Origin: Ambrosia x helenae
Taxonomy: Eukaryota > Streptophyta > Magnoliopsida > Asterales > Asteraceae
Reading direction: 5' to 3'
Length of the DNA stretch: 64,000 bases
NCBI GenBank assembly: GCA_030844895.1
Contig: CM061231.1
Span: 157,571,889 to 157,635,888, forward strand
A program made the translations under genes and the position numbers. Of the stretch, positions 1 through 12,799 are shown in pieces. How positions within the stretch are numbered: position 1 is the first letter of the stretch; every line of letters starts with the position of its first letter. The notes below the pieces were generated by a model. It was not told where the DNA came from. It searched no databases and was given only the letters and a program-made list of their open reading frames with translations.

Positions 1-597
1 TTTGCGTCGTGCTGCTCGCGCTTCCACGACGGACAGTCTGACAATAGCCCATGAGTTTCTTTTTTAAGTTACTTTTCGTTTCTCGACTTATGTTTTCGTA
101 ACAATTTTGTCATTCTCATCACTAGAAACATTATGTGAATCTGTTATGTATACATAATAAATACACACAGATCAGAGCGATATATATATATATATATATA
201 ATATTTTACTTCAAATTTAGATATATTATATAATATATCACATCTATGCATATCCATTAAACCGAAAAATATTTCAAGAAAAATACATTGTTATTATTAT
301 AAATAATATTTTAATATTGTATTAATATTACATGAAATCGATTAAAATAAAACGTAAAAACGAATAGTGAAAAGACTAAGAAAGATTATTTTTTTATTTT
401 TTCATTAAAATACAAACGGTTCTTGTGGTTCTTATATTAGAACCGTGGGTTTGGAACCGACCCGACCCGGAACCGATAATTCATATAAATCTAGAACCGG
501 AAACCGACCCATATATTTAAAAAGGTTCGGGTCCAAGGTTCTCGTGGGTCGGGTTCAAGGTTCCTGTGGGTCCGAACCACAAAATGCTCACCCCTAC
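1..597. other. AT-rich DNA without a gene
   Basis: Holds a (TA)n run at 181-200 and GGTTCGGGTC/GAACCGACCC-type repeated words at 445-580. No coding signal was found. Confidence 0.6.
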
Positions 598-1292
598 CTG
601 GGAGTGCCCCGGGGTTGAAAAATATAACCATTCTAATAATACTAATACTAATAGTAATAATTATTACTCTTGTAATTAATTAAATAAAAAAATAACATTG
701 CTATAAGGTGACACCATGTGTTGCAGTGTTACGCGATTCTTTCTCCTAACTTCTCTTGATAAAGTACACCTATCCATCTTTAGAAGATTAAAAATCCAAT
801 GATAGCATGACGATTGGACTGAATTTCAACATCGTAGATAAGAACATGGTTTAAAAGAAAAAACATGATTAATGAATAACCTGAAAAAAAAATGGTCATT
901 TTTTTCTCCGTTTTTTTATATAGCACTATGGTACTCGTTGGAAAGATAATAAAACGCTCGTTAATTTGGTATAATTTTTTTATTTAAAAAATCTCGAATA
1001 TAAAAAATATTAACGTTTAAAAATTATGGGAAGAAACATAAGAGAGAAAAATTTAAATTTGTTTTTTAAATTCTTTTTTCCTAAAATAACTCAATTTAAT
1101 TTTAGTAATTGAGAATTGAGAGATAGAGAGATAAATTTAGGGTTATGTTTATTTTTTTTAATTAAAAAAGGAAATAATTCAAAAACACTAAAATCTTTCA
1201 ATTATGATGCCACGTGGCAGTTTCATGAAGAGATTGAAGGCACCATTGCACGCCACGTCAGCAATGTTTAATTCTTTTATATATATTAATAA
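598..1292 (-). repeat. Copy of the minus-strand Helitron family, ends decayed
   Basis: It is highly similar to 4128-4785: both carry GGGGTTGAAAAATATAACCA, ACACCATGTGTTGCAGTG, GGTACTCGTTGGAAAGATAA and GCACGCCACGTCAGCAATG-like words in the same order. The 3' hairpin end near 600 no longer has a clear CTAGT. Confidence 0.7.
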
Positions 1293-3691
1293 TAATAATA
1301 GTTATGACTTATGACTTGTGAGTTATTTTACCTTAATCTTGTTACAACATGATGAGAAATAGTACTATTTTCTAGTACTAGTCGATTCATTTAATTACTT
1401 TATATATTAAATCACAACATGTTGAGAAAAAGTGTTATTTACTCTATATATGTATTAAATCACAAGAGGAATAATGTTATTGAGTGTATGTTAGTAATTT
1501 TAAGTCTCTCTTTTATATACAATACACTTTAAAAAAAATTTATCAGAATTTTCAACCCCTCTTTCCTCTCCACGACCTCTACTCGCCCCTCCACCGACCG
1601 ACTCAAACAACTTGAAAGCCACGAATCGTGACGAGAAAACCTGGTGCAATGATAGATCGGGTCTATCGTACATAACTTTGCTGGAACCGCGTTGTAGTTG
1701 CTAAAATCGCCAAAAAGCACATTGTGTCATGAAGATGGGACATGCATAGCGTGAGGCAGCGAGCGACTCATACCATGTTGGTTTACCAGTTGACGGATTC
1801 AACTAATTTGGTAGTCTCACCGGCTAAAAAGAAGCTAGAAACACCCCCAAAGGGTCGCGGAGATGTGGCAGTAGCGAGGTGATTAAAGCGGTAGAGAAGG
1901 AACATTGGCTACCATAGAGAGAAAAAGGGGAAACAAAGTTTTTGTTTGGCCGTGTCTATGGGGGTTATTTTCCTTGAGAAATTTTAAATTAAATTAACGA
2001 AAATCACAATATGTTAACTAATTTTTTTTTACCATGTAGCCAAGTTAAACTAATTTTTACCTTAGTCAATAACATGCAACTAAATGGTTTGTTACATAAA
2101 TATTAAAAGGATGCACATGAGAATCTATTTGGTAACTTGGTTCAAGTTTGTTTGGATATTTATTTATGGTCATAGAAGGTAATTATGTATGATCTAAAAG
2201 TAGCTATGGTGTGGGCATTAAAAATTGTTGTATGGAAGATTTACACAAAAGTGGGGGTAATAGTCAAATGGTGAATGCATTTATCAAATGTGTTTTATTA
2301 GGTTGGACGGTGTGGGCACGACACCGTCATCTTCCTGTTAAGAATGGGCTACACCGCCCTTTGGGTTGTCCCGTTCTCATCGTCCTTTAAAGGACATTCA
2401 AGACGGGCCGCTGTCATTATTTTATTATTGTTTTTGTTGAACGTTGAGAATATTTTATTATTATTTTTGTTAAAGTTAAAAAAATAAATAAATAATAATA
2501 AAAGGGGAGAAGATTATCTCCGCACCCTTTGGTTGTCCTTTATCCTTATGTGAAGGATGATGTGACAGAATAATATCCATTTTAGTATGTCCCTATACCT
2601 TATAACCTTAGTGTCCTTCAATCAATCTATGTGTGATGTGTTGGTATCCTAACAAATCAGCCGACACTGATCTAACAGTCTCTGAACACTCCCTAAATGA
2701 CTTACCACTACGTAACGCGGGTTAATCCACTAGTTTACATAATTTACTCTTGTAATATTCACGTGGCCGATGAAGTGATTAAATTATGTTTTCGTTTTCG
2801 TTTGGTTTTGTTTTGGCTTGTGAATAACTTAATAACTTGTTGAATTTATAAAATCATATAAGCTCAACTTGACTGTATATATATAGTAAGAATCTCATTA
2901 TTCATGTTTTTATTGCATATAATAACACGATCACATGATTCCACTAGGAATAGGTCTATCATCTATATATGTATTCTAGTGCAAAATTGTATAATTGTTT
3001 GAATCATCGAGCAAGGTGGGCTCCAATGCGATGCTATCATCATCAAGCTCACAATTTTTAACATCATCATCTTCGTCATCATGTTCTATGGCATTTGTAT
3101 GAGTTGTTTATCACTAAATAATTTTTAATTTAGTGGAGTTGGGTTCGTGAATCTGTAATTTTAGAACGTCAAATCCTCAAAGAATCTTAAATAACGTTTT
3201 GCAACTTATAAGTCTTTGGATTTAAAACTAATCAAATATGTTTGGTTGACAGGAAACGTAATAAAAGTCTTAGGAAAAAGATGATATACTTTAAATTGTA
3301 TTAAATTGTGTTTTATTTTTTTTTCAAATCATTAATACTCAAATAAACATAATATTTTAGGATATCGTTGATAACTCAAAAGATAGCATACCATTTAATC
3401 CAAATATTGAGTTTTTTAACGGTGGCGGATCTAGGCCACAAAATCAGTAGTAACGTTTTTCATTTTTTTCATTTTAGTAGCAACGTTTCCAAATTTCGTA
3501 AAAAAAATCAAATTTTCCACTACACGCACGAAGTTGAGCCGCAACGTCCGCAACCCCTCCTCTTTAATTATGTCCGCCCTTGTTTTTTAACGGCGAATGT
3601 TACACTACTCCATTTTGAAAGGTATGTTACACTACTCCTACTTCTAAACTGCACCAACCCCTCCTCTTTAATTATCTCCATCTCTTTCTCC

Positions 3692-3692
<1 letters not shown>
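1293..3692. other. AT-rich intergenic DNA
   Basis: No gene recognised. It contains the possible Helitron end near 2734 and a GC-richer patch at 1740-1930 with no readable frame. Confidence 0.55.
2705..2734 (+). mobile_element. Possible Helitron 3' terminus
   Basis: TACGTAACGCGGGTTAATCC followed by ACTAGT and T has the end motif of Helitrons, with an eroded hairpin. No matching 5' end was identified. Confidence 0.35.

Positions 3693-3741
<49 letters not shown>
3693..3741. repeat. (CT)n(TA)n microsatellite
   Basis: CTCTCT followed by a TA run that touches the 3' end of the Helitron at 3742; such elements prefer AT targets. Confidence 0.9.
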
Positions 3742-3743
<2 letters not shown>

Positions 3744-4785
3744 TAGTTGATTACCCCGGGAAGGTCCCGGGGTTGAAAAATCTAATTTTACGTGATAACC
3801 TATTGCAAATGGCTCAAGTTAACTAACCACAAAATCTCTCAATCATTGCATGTTCATAGTATTCTAATCAGTAATAACTCATATTCCCTAATCTAAAACC
3901 TAATCAGTAATCATCTAAAGAATCACTTATGTAAGCTGCAACTATTCAAAAACTCATCACATCTCTCTAATTTCTCACATTCTAATGTCTCCTATAATTC
4001 CTAACTTAATCAACTAAACAAACACTTAAGTTGGAAGTTGTAACCATTGCATCTCATTATGCCACGTGGCATAATCAAGAGATGGTTGAGGCCACCATTG
4101 AACGCCATGCCAGCAACTATCAATTCTTTCCGGGAGCGTCCCGGGGTTGAAAAATATAACCATTCTAATAATACTAATATTAATAGTAATAATTATTACT
4201 CTTGTAATTAAATAAATAAAAAAATAACATTGTTATAAGCTGACACCATGTGTTGCAGTGTTGCGCGATTCTTTCTCCTAGCTTCTCTTGATTAAGTATA
4301 CCTAGTAAAATTCCAATGATAACATGGCGATTGGGCTGATTTTCAACATCGTAGATAAGAACCTGGTTTAAAAGAAAAAACATGATTAATGAATAACATG
4401 AACAGTTTGTGTGTTTTTTTTCCTGTATGAACGAAACCCCACAAAAAATAGTCGATTTTTTCTCCGTTTTTTATATAGCACTATGGTACTCGTTGGAAAG
4501 ATAATAAAACGTTCGTTAATTTGGTGTAATTTTTTTCTTTAAAAAATCCCGTATATAAAAGATATAAACGTTTAAAAATTATGGGAGGAAATATTAGAGG
4601 GAAATTTTAAATTTATTTTTAAATTATTTTTTCCTAAAATAACTCAATTTAATTAAAAAAAGGAAATAATTCAAAAACAATAAAATCTTTCAATTATAAT
4701 GCCACGTGGCAGTTTTATGGAGAGGTTGAAGGCACCATTGCACGCCACATCAGCAATGTTCAATTCTTTTATATATATTAATAGA
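3742..4785 (-). mobile_element. Minus-strand Helitron, tandem or nested pair
   Basis: Read on the minus strand the element starts TCTATTAATATATATAAAAG after an A (5' end at 4785). It ends with a hairpin (CCCCGGGA, loop, TCCCGGGG) followed by TAATCAACTAGT, so the 3' end is 3742. Inside, near 4127-4150, is a second 3'-type hairpin (CCCCGGGACG..CCCGG) directly abutting a second 5'-type sequence (AAGAATTGATAGTTGCTGG). The two halves share a block with GCCACGTGGCA. So this looks like one copy fused to or inserted at the end of another. No coding region is present. Confidence 0.68.
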
Positions 4786-7140
4786 TATCATCTATCTCTC
4801 TACAACATTCTGGTATGTGTTACCTTAAAACAGAGAAAGTGGAGTTAGGTGGTGGAGTTGCAGGTCACGAGGATGGAGGATGACGGCTAGGGTTTGCAGG
4901 CCATGTGTGTGTTGCCGTAAAATAGAGAAAGAGGCCGGAGGTGTGACCGGACTCCGACAACCGGCCATAACCAAAAACAAAGCAGAAGCTCTACTACTCC
5001 GGTGACCCAATAACCAGCGTCGGCGTCTTTGTCACGTTTAGTAACAACACAACCACCGTCACAGCACCAACCGAAACCACCCTGTTACCAAGCCCGGCCC
5101 TGTAACCAACCCATGACACCACCACCATAACAACAATCGTCATCAGACCGAGAAACCCCACCGACCACCACCAAAAATGGCCTAGCCCCCTCCCTTCGCG
5201 ACGTTTACAAAGAGTCGCCACCACCACCATCCATGGTGGTGGCCATCCGTTTCTAATAATGGAGAGGGAGAGAGACCGATAGTGTGTGGGTGAGAGGAGA
5301 GTATGATGAGAGAGAATCGGGTTAGATAGAGAGTATTAGGATTTGTGGCTGCAAAAGAATGATGATGTAGAGAGACAAGATGAAAAAGATGGTTTAATAA
5401 GTAGAGGTATTTTTGTCATTTCATACATTTAATTGGCTTAGTTAACGGATTTAGCAATTTGGACTCAATAAGTTAGTTAATTTCCAGATAGGGACGTAAG
5501 TAGTTAAAAAAAATTTATTTTGGATTCAAGTAGTTAAAACCAATATAATATAAAGACTCAAATAGTAATTCACTCGTGAAAATATAAATTTGAATTATCA
5601 AATCAAACGTTTTAGTTCGAATGTTAAGCATAATCTAGTAATTTAAAGTTAAATAACAAATTTTTAAACAAAAAGTAATTAAAACACTATATTGTACTTG
5701 ATATAAAAAAAATTACAAAGTAATACATATTACATAAATACGTTCTGGTATATATAAAGTTACTGATGGGTAACCTGTGCGTTGTGACGAAATAAAAAAA
5801 TGAATCAAAATGTATCAATTCATTGCGGTAAAATACGTCCAAATTTTCTTTTTTTGTTTAAATGACATATTAAATAAAGAATACTTACAACAACATGATA
5901 TAAGTATTCTCATCTCAAGTAAAGAATAATTGCATCAAACTATATATATTCCTTAGCTTCCCCTCTGCATTCTCATCTTTTGAAAACGATTAGTAAGATA
6001 GTGGGATGCCATATGAGTCAGACTTTACTAAAACAGTATCCTACGGAAAATGTATAAAATGTATAACGATTCTTTTATTGTTTGGGTGCTATAAGGAGTT
6101 ACAAGTACAATGTATCAATATATAGAGTCTAATCTAGGGTTTAGGAAACTTAATCCCCTAGTTCGCATAGAGATAATTAGAGATGACTAAATTAAACAGA
6201 AGCTTTCTTCTTCGGTCGTTGAATCCGGTGATCATATAGTTTACATCATATTAGGCATGTTTACGTGTATGAATATTCATACACGTGATACTTTTAGAAT
6301 TCAAACCGTTATCTCATGATTAAGAACACAACTTTCACTATTAATTTCTCGATTTATGTATAGTATGATTAAGTTTATAAAACTTTAACTTTTATAAAGT
6401 ACATAATTCTATATAAAAGATAATAATAAAGATATAGCATTATGAATTTTTTTTATATGTTTTTTATTTAATATGTTCAAAGTAATTATTATTAAATTGA
6501 AAGTAATGAGGTTTCATAAACATTTCCTGACTCTTGACTTTTTTTTGATTAAATATGGTGCTCTAAAGACATATTTTATGTATTAGGTGTTGTTTCATAA
6601 GCTACTAAACTTATACCTCTTAAAATTTAAGAACTCATTGAAAAATACTTTATAATATTGTATAGATAAGTAAAGATTTACATTATATTTTTCTTTTAAG
6701 GTTATGTAACTACAAATATCTATCTTTGATTTTAAACATGTCAATCTGTCATGTCTATGACTCCACTATTGGACGAAATCAATCCCTTTCAACTTAAGCC
6801 TAAAATTTGATTAATTACACGTAATTAAGCTTTTAGAAAGGAAAGAAAAGTGTCTATTTTGTTAAGACTATGTGTCGTGGCTTATCTCTAGCCATAACTT
6901 TATCATCTCATATTGTATTATGTTAGCGTCTACTTGACAGCTTGATAAAGCTGCTGGTCGCTCATTTAATCCTGTTTGTGGCTAGAGGTGAGCAACAACT
7001 TTATCCAGTTTTTTTAATTTTATTAAAGCTTTCTAAATTTGTCTAATTTATAATATTAATACAAAAATAAACTTAACTAAAAATTAGATTAATGATTACA
7101 GTAATACAATCTATAAAAAAACTAAAAACTAATCTAATAC
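4786..7140. other. AT-rich intergenic DNA
   Basis: 4830-5240 has ACCACC/CCGGTG-rich DNA giving short frames of biased composition; the rest is AT-rich with no coding signal that I recognise. Confidence 0.55.
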
Positions 7141-7330
7141 AAGATCATTGGGACGTCTAGCCCACAAATGCCCGACTAATTTATTGTCGAGTCTTTGAAT
7201 ATCAGTGATTGTCGATTGGGTACATGGGATATCACCTTGGTAATTTTGACATATCGTCATGTCTTAGTCCTCCAATATCATGTTATGTAGAATAATACAA
7301 GAAAAATCGTTCCATGCAAAGTCATTTGTA
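7141..7330 (-). pseudogene. PIF/Harbinger transposase C-terminal remnant
   Basis: On the minus strand one frame reads DFAWNDFSCIILHNMILED, a stop, then DMTICQNYQGD and later DNKLVGHLWARRPND. CIILHNMI[IL]ED and the LV.H.W ending are typical of the end of plant HARBI1-like nucleases. Only this end is visible and it carries an in-frame stop. Confidence 0.5.
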
Positions 7331-7997
7331 GAGAGTGAATCGAAAAAAAAAATTGATTGTGAAATTGTGAGAATTGAATTTTTTGATCAAACTTGCCAAA
7401 AATACAAAGTTAGCTAACGGTCGACTTTGACTAGCCAACGGCTATTTTTGTTCCGCTACCACACTCTGTGGTAGCGTTGCCTCGCTCGCGATAGCTTTCG
7501 AGTAGAGGTATTGTGGTCTGAGCGATCCACATGGATCAACTTGTGGCTCGTGGCATCTCGCAGGCCGCAACACATATTCTAAGGGCTAGTAGTATAGTAC
7601 CAACCACAAAGCAAAATATTCAATTGCCATGGATGTTAGTATTGGTTGAAACGTAACAAAATTCCAAATATTAATACAACTTTAAGATAAAGATCTTAAG
7701 TCTTAACCTTATATATGTCTTATTATGTGAACTTTAAAACCTAACATAACATGACAAAAATAGATTCCTATATATCTACGCTTAAAATTAGGGTATATTA
7801 CAAGTGTGATTGTCTATTTGATTAATTATCGTTGTCATTAACTATGAATATTTCTCTCACTGAAACTATTTACCCAAAGGATCTTAATTGCATTGTTTCA
7901 TTGTATTTTCTTCGTACACTGTGTAATTAAAATGACTATAAACTCTATAGATTTATATATAAATTTAGAAATACGAATACAATAACGATAGATAAAC

Positions 7998-8225
7998 GGA
8001 CAACAAGCTGCGACATACCCTTTTTTAGATAGCAAAATCCATTTTGCTAAAAACAAAGTTTTGAATCTTAGGAGATGAAAAATTACTAATAAAGACCCGT
8101 TAGTTGAACCTTGTTAAAAAATTCCATAGTCTTTGGATCTTGGGAACCAAGTGTATCAAAAGCAAGTGAGATAAACACGTGTTGAATTTGTAAAAACACT
8201 TTCATGTGTTCAACAACTTTGCTTG
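7998..8225 (-). pseudogene. Second RT-associated C-terminal fragment
   Basis: On the minus strand one frame reads QIQHVFISLAFDTLGSQDPK then TMEFFNKVQ, parallel to NQHAFVPFAFDTFGSLAPKA of the fragment near 18.4 kb. Frames on both sides are broken. Confidence 0.5.
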
Positions 8226-10451
8226 ATTCCACATCCATTGCAGCCTAGCCCGCAACAAACCTGTTGTCTTTGATTCTCTAAACCCAACAAGAGGGGACAC
8301 TCCTATAAGGTACACACAAGTGTTTCCCCTACCCACCCAAACACCAAACATCAATCGGCCGTAGGGTATACTTTCCTTCGAGTGGATCTGTCAGAAAGTT
8401 CACATAGGTTTCCTTTTTAGCAGAAATTCTTGTTCTCTTAAGAACATCTCATAGGGCATCACTAACTAAATCATGCATGTATTGAAACCCACGTAACTCA
8501 TTGTAATGGACTGTAAGAGTATATTTATATATTTTATTAAATGACAATTATAATCATTTATCTAATAAATAAACAATGACATAAATACCTATATTGGTTT
8601 AACTGGTCCTTATGTGATGGACGTAATTACCCTTAATAAATCATTAAATAGGGTTTTCCTTTGGGTGTATATATAAAGATCATTAGGATACGTTTAGAGG
8701 CTAATGAAACACTATTACTTGCACTTATAATCGTCCATCTCTCTTCTCTATAAACCAAGATCATTAATCTCTTTAGCCATCATAACTGTACACCGTAAGC
8801 GAGAACCCGTGCAACATAATCACCCATGGCATTGTCTTCCCTCTCTACCTTTACTAAATTAACGTGTACGTCTGATTTATTTAATTATGTTTCTGTATTA
8901 ATATCAAGAATTTATCAATATAGACCACATGCTCACCAAAAGAATCCATACAAACCTTGTGGCAAACTTGGCAAGGCTCATCAACTAAAAATAGAGGGAT
9001 CATAAGCCGGTATTTGAATATAGCCAAAAATACATTTGATTTTTTTTTATTTTTATTTTTATTTTTTAGCTCTCTAAGTCTAGAAAACTTAGAAAGGTAA
9101 ACTTAATTTCACCAAGTGCATTAAGCTACATCTATGGTGAGCTCACCCACCAGGTCTAGTGGGTCAAATAAAATCAACCCATAAAATGGGATATTGAGTA
9201 AACCAGACATCAAAATCTTGAACAATCCATTGAATCACATGATAATGTTTTTTTTAGACGTGTATTTTTTATATATTATAATCACAAGGAATTTATATAA
9301 CAAAAGAAAAGGGAAACAAGACAAGTAAATGAAGGAAAAATACAAACTACATGACTACACATACCTACAAACACATCCTCCATACAATTGTCCACACAAT
9401 AATCAAGCTAATTCTAAAGCCTATAGCAATCCTATAAATATTGTGACTTTATGTCACCATTAATGTTACTAGAAACCTAACATGAAATCCCCAAAAGTCA
9501 TAGATAAAAAAGGTGATGAATCGCCTAGGTGGGCGAGTACTCGGGGGTTGAATCGCCTATGCGGGGAGTACTCGGAATATTTGGCCAACTCGGGTATACT
9601 CGGTGACCCACCTTGTAGCGACTACTCGGCGAGTAATCGGTCAACTCGTATGACTTTTGCAACTATGCATCCACATATTCCTCTTGTAGTTAAGGAAAAC
9701 ACACACGCATACACACAAAACCGGAATATAGGAACCTAACATGTTGACCCAACATGAAATCCAAAAGCCTAGGAAAAAGCGGCGATGAACCACATATTCA
9801 TCTCTCTAATAGTTAAAGAAAACACAAACCAAGAAGCGAAATAGGATATGGCGTTCGTCGTTATTGGAAAAGAAGGTAGCTACCAATGTGAGTGATATAA
9901 AGGTTGTGAATGATAAAGGAGATGGTGGTTGGCTTTAGCTAGGGAGTGGATGCAAAAGTTGGAGTATGTGTTGGTAGTCATCCAAAAACTGATATCCAAA
10001 ACAACAAAGGATTTATGCATATTTCTCTAACGACATAGCATGTTAAAACTTAAGTTTCATTATATTGTTTGCAATCTTTTATTTTTATTTAAAAAATTGA
10101 TGTGTGAATTATCAATTAAAAGGAATTCAGGCTATGTCGGATGAAAATGGTCCTAATTTAACTGAGTGAAGTTCTTGGTGAATTTCGTTGGGTGTTAAAA
10201 TAAAAAGGAATTCATTGTCACCTAATAAGAGGTAGAAATTGACCAAAAGACCTTATGATGGTCAATGGTCGACGGCGTTCCCATCGGGATATAGTATATT
10301 GCCAAATGACACTTGGCATCATAAACTTGAAGGTTGTGGTCTCCATCATGGGGTGCATTTAATATTTGAATGATTAAATTTACAAGAAACCAAAATCTAC
10401 GTTTTTTAAATAAATAATATTTGAATGATTTAATTAGGTAGCTAGGTAGAT
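8226..10451. other. Intergenic DNA
   Basis: Contains a small set of GCGAGTACTCGG-type repeats at 9520-9650 and a short direct repeat CCTAACATG..GAAATCC at 9477 and 9736. No gene recognised. Confidence 0.5.
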
Positions 10452-10454
10452 TTA

Positions 10455-11574
10455 GGTGCTGTTTGTTTTTTCTGCAGGAAAAGGTCTGTAGTCTGCGGAC
10501 CACATCTGCAGACATCTGCAGGAGAATAGGTGGACCAAAGGTCTGCAGTCTGCAAGAAGAAGACTGTTTGTTTGTTAACGTCTGCAGACTGCTGAAATAA
10601 ACATAAATTTAAACAAACTGAGTTTTTACAGCAGTCTGGTGGTAGATGGTGGTGGTGGTGGTGGGTGGACCGTGGTGGTGTGGACCATGGTGGTGGCTGG
10701 TGGTGGACGGTGGTGGGTGGTGGGTGGACGGTGGTAGGTGGTGGTGGACCGTGGTGGTGGTGGTGGGTGGTGGTAGTGGTGGTGGACGGTGGTGGGTGGT
10801 GGTGGTAGTGGTGGTGGACGGTGGTGGGTGGTGGTGGTGGTGGTGGTGGGTGGTGGACGGTGGTGGGTGGTGGTGGTGATGGATCGTGGTGGGTGGTGGT
10901 GGTGGGTGGTGGTAGTGGTGGTGGACGGTGGTGGGTGGTGGTGGTAGTGGTGGTGGACGGTGGTGGGTGGTGGTGGTGGTGGTGGTGGGTGGTGGACGGT
11001 GGTGGGTGGTGGTGGTGATGGATCGTGGTGGGTGGTGGTGGACCGTGGTGGGTGGTGGTAGTGGTAGTAGACGGTAGTGGGTGGTGGTAGTGGTAGTGGA
11101 TGGTGGTGGGTGGTGGGTGGTGGTAGTGGTGGTGGGTGGACGGTGGTAGGTGGTAGGTGGTGGTGGTGGTGGGTGGTGGAGGGTGGTGGTGGTGGTGGTG
11201 GGTGGTGGTGGTAGTGGTGGTGGACGGTGGTGGGTGGTGGTGGTGGGTGGTGGTGGACCGTGGTGGTGATGGACGGTGGTGGTGGTGAACGGTGGTGGTG
11301 GACGATGCTAGGTGGTGGTTGTGGGTGGGTGACGGTGGTGGTGGTGGTAGTGGGTGGTGGTTGTGGTGGGTGAGGAGAAGAGAAGAGGAGAAGACCTTTG
11401 AAGACCTTAGAAGACTTTGGTCCAAGTCTGCACCAAGAAGAGGTTAGGAAGAGTTTTTGGAGTGAAATGTCTTCCGAAAAACAAACAGACTGCCCGCCCC
11501 AAACGTCTGCCCGCGTCTGCGCGACGCAGACAAAAGAGGTCAAAAGTGCTTCTGGGAGAAAAACAAACACCACC
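10455..11574. mobile_element. Tourist-like (PIF/Harbinger) MITE with a GGT minisatellite inside
   Basis: Left end GGTGCTGTTTGTTTTTTCTG and right end, inverted, GGTGGTGTTTGTTTTTCTCC are flanked by TTA at 10452-10454 and 11575-11577, the target duplication of PIF/Harbinger elements. Subterminal regions repeat GTCTGCAG/GTCTGC words. The centre (about 10630-11375) is almost only GGT, GGA and GTG triplets arranged in longer sub-repeats. It yields long His/Pro-rich open frames on the minus strand that are compositional artefacts. Confidence 0.7.
10630..11375. repeat. GGT-rich compound minisatellite
   Basis: About 745 bp of GGTGGT-type triplets with interspersed GGACGG, GGTAGT and GGACCG. A segment at about 10790-10900 recurs at about 10930-11040 with few changes, showing a longer unit of about 130 bp on top of the 3-bp one. 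Confidence 0.9.
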
Positions 11575-12244
11575 TTAGCACATAAATATACTCCTGTTAT
11601 AAATAATATTGACGTATCTAGTGCGATCATGTACGTAGACCAGTTTATATTGAAACACGTAAATTTTATGTCTTTCTTATTTTCTTTTGTATGTGTGAGA
11701 GAGAGATTTGATATATTGTTTTGTGTCATGTGTCAAGAATCAATAACAATTCATCATCAACACGAATTAGCAACATTTAAATTGGGGTAAATGACCAAAA
11801 TAGCCCGTTGACCGGGCGTTTTGCATAAATAGCCCTCTCCACCGTCTTTGGAGAGACGGGACACGGCTCCCAACGAGCCTGAACCGTCTCCGAGTGGCCA
11901 ACCAACACGTGGCGTCTCTAATCCCGAGGCTGTACCGTCTCTCTCCAGACGGGTCAGAACTCTCTCCCAGACGGTTCACGTTTCCCATGCCGGCTGCCCC
12001 TTCGGTTCAACCGTCTCAAAAGACGGTTCACCTTTCCCCATGCCGGCTGGCCTTCGGTTCAACCGTTTCTCAAGACGGTTCACATTTCCCAAATCCGGTG
12101 AGTCCCGATGATAGTCCGACGCTTCGGTTGTCCAGCTCAGCCCTATAAATACCGTTCTCTCGTCCCATTCCCGTCACCCCAACACCGTCTAACACTATCC
12201 ACCACCCCACCACCACCGTCCAACACCGTCTAATTCATCCAAAA

Positions 12245-12595
12245 ATGGCACCGCAAAGATGGACCGAAGAACAGGAAATTGCCCTGATTGCAGCATGGCG
12301 TCATGTTGAAGAAAACACCCACCAAACCAACAAATGGTTCCGAATATTGCACGAATACAATCGGCTGGTTGGAGGGTCAGACCGAACAACCAAGTCCCTT
12401 AGCCGGAAGTTGACCGATTTGATCACGAAGTGTCAAATCTTCAACGGGTACCACAACCGGACACTTCAGGAGGTACCCTCCAACATGCCCGAAGGCGTGT
12501 CAATTAGACACTAAAAAAGACAGTATAAAAATAGGGAGCGCAAAGAATTTAAACACGTGTCTGCCTGGCAAATGATGAGGGATCGTCTTAATTAA
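12245..12595 (+). pseudogene. Trihelix/SANT-like DNA-binding protein frame inside the MULE
   Basis: ATG 12245 opens MAPQRWTEEQEIALIAAWRH, followed by NKWFRILHEYNRL, TTKSLSRKLTDLITKC and FNGYHNRT. This is the Myb/SANT-like domain common in plant transposon-linked and trihelix proteins. TAA at 12512-12514 stops it after 89 codons. In the same frame KRQYKNRERKEFKHVSAWQM and MRDRLN follow to TAA 12593-12595, and these residues fit the usual end of the family domain. So the stop looks like a nonsense mutation of a short protein, or the downstream part is lost. The gene is probably cargo of the element; a role in transposition is unproven. Confidence 0.65.
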
Positions 12596-12690
12596 TTTGT
12601 AGTTTATTAAACTTTTGTAGTAATCTAAGTATTTTTATTAATGCAATGAATGTTTAAATTTTGTTTTTTATATTAAAGTAAATATTTCAT

Positions 12691-12799
12691 TAAACAAACT
12701 ATATTATTACAACAACAATAAACAAACTATACTATTACAATCACAATAAACAAACTATACTATTACAACAACAATAAACAAACTATACTATTACAACAA
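12691..12799. repeat. 28-bp minisatellite, about four copies
   Basis: The unit is like AAACAAACTATACTATTACA plus ACAACAAT, repeated with few changes inside the Mutator-like element. Confidence 0.85.

Noticed and set aside
3368..3826. 152-codon frame with poly-Tyr/Ile end
   Set aside because: It runs through the (CT)n(TA)n microsatellite and into a Helitron end; no family match.
9482..9739. 85-codon frame with GCGAGTACTCGG repeats
   Set aside because: No recognisable protein family; composition is driven by short repeats.
10442..11729. Long His/Pro/Thr-rich open frames (327 and 367 codons) and Gly/Trp-rich ones on the other strand
   Set aside because: They follow from the GGT/ACC triplet repeat, which cannot produce stops in several frames; there is no domain and the region lies in a MITE.
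11848..12148. Overlapping frames in the left arm of the Mutator-like element, and mirror frames at 14548-14998
   Set aside because: The same frames appear in both inverted arms and reflect the GACGGTTCAC-type repeats rather than a gene.
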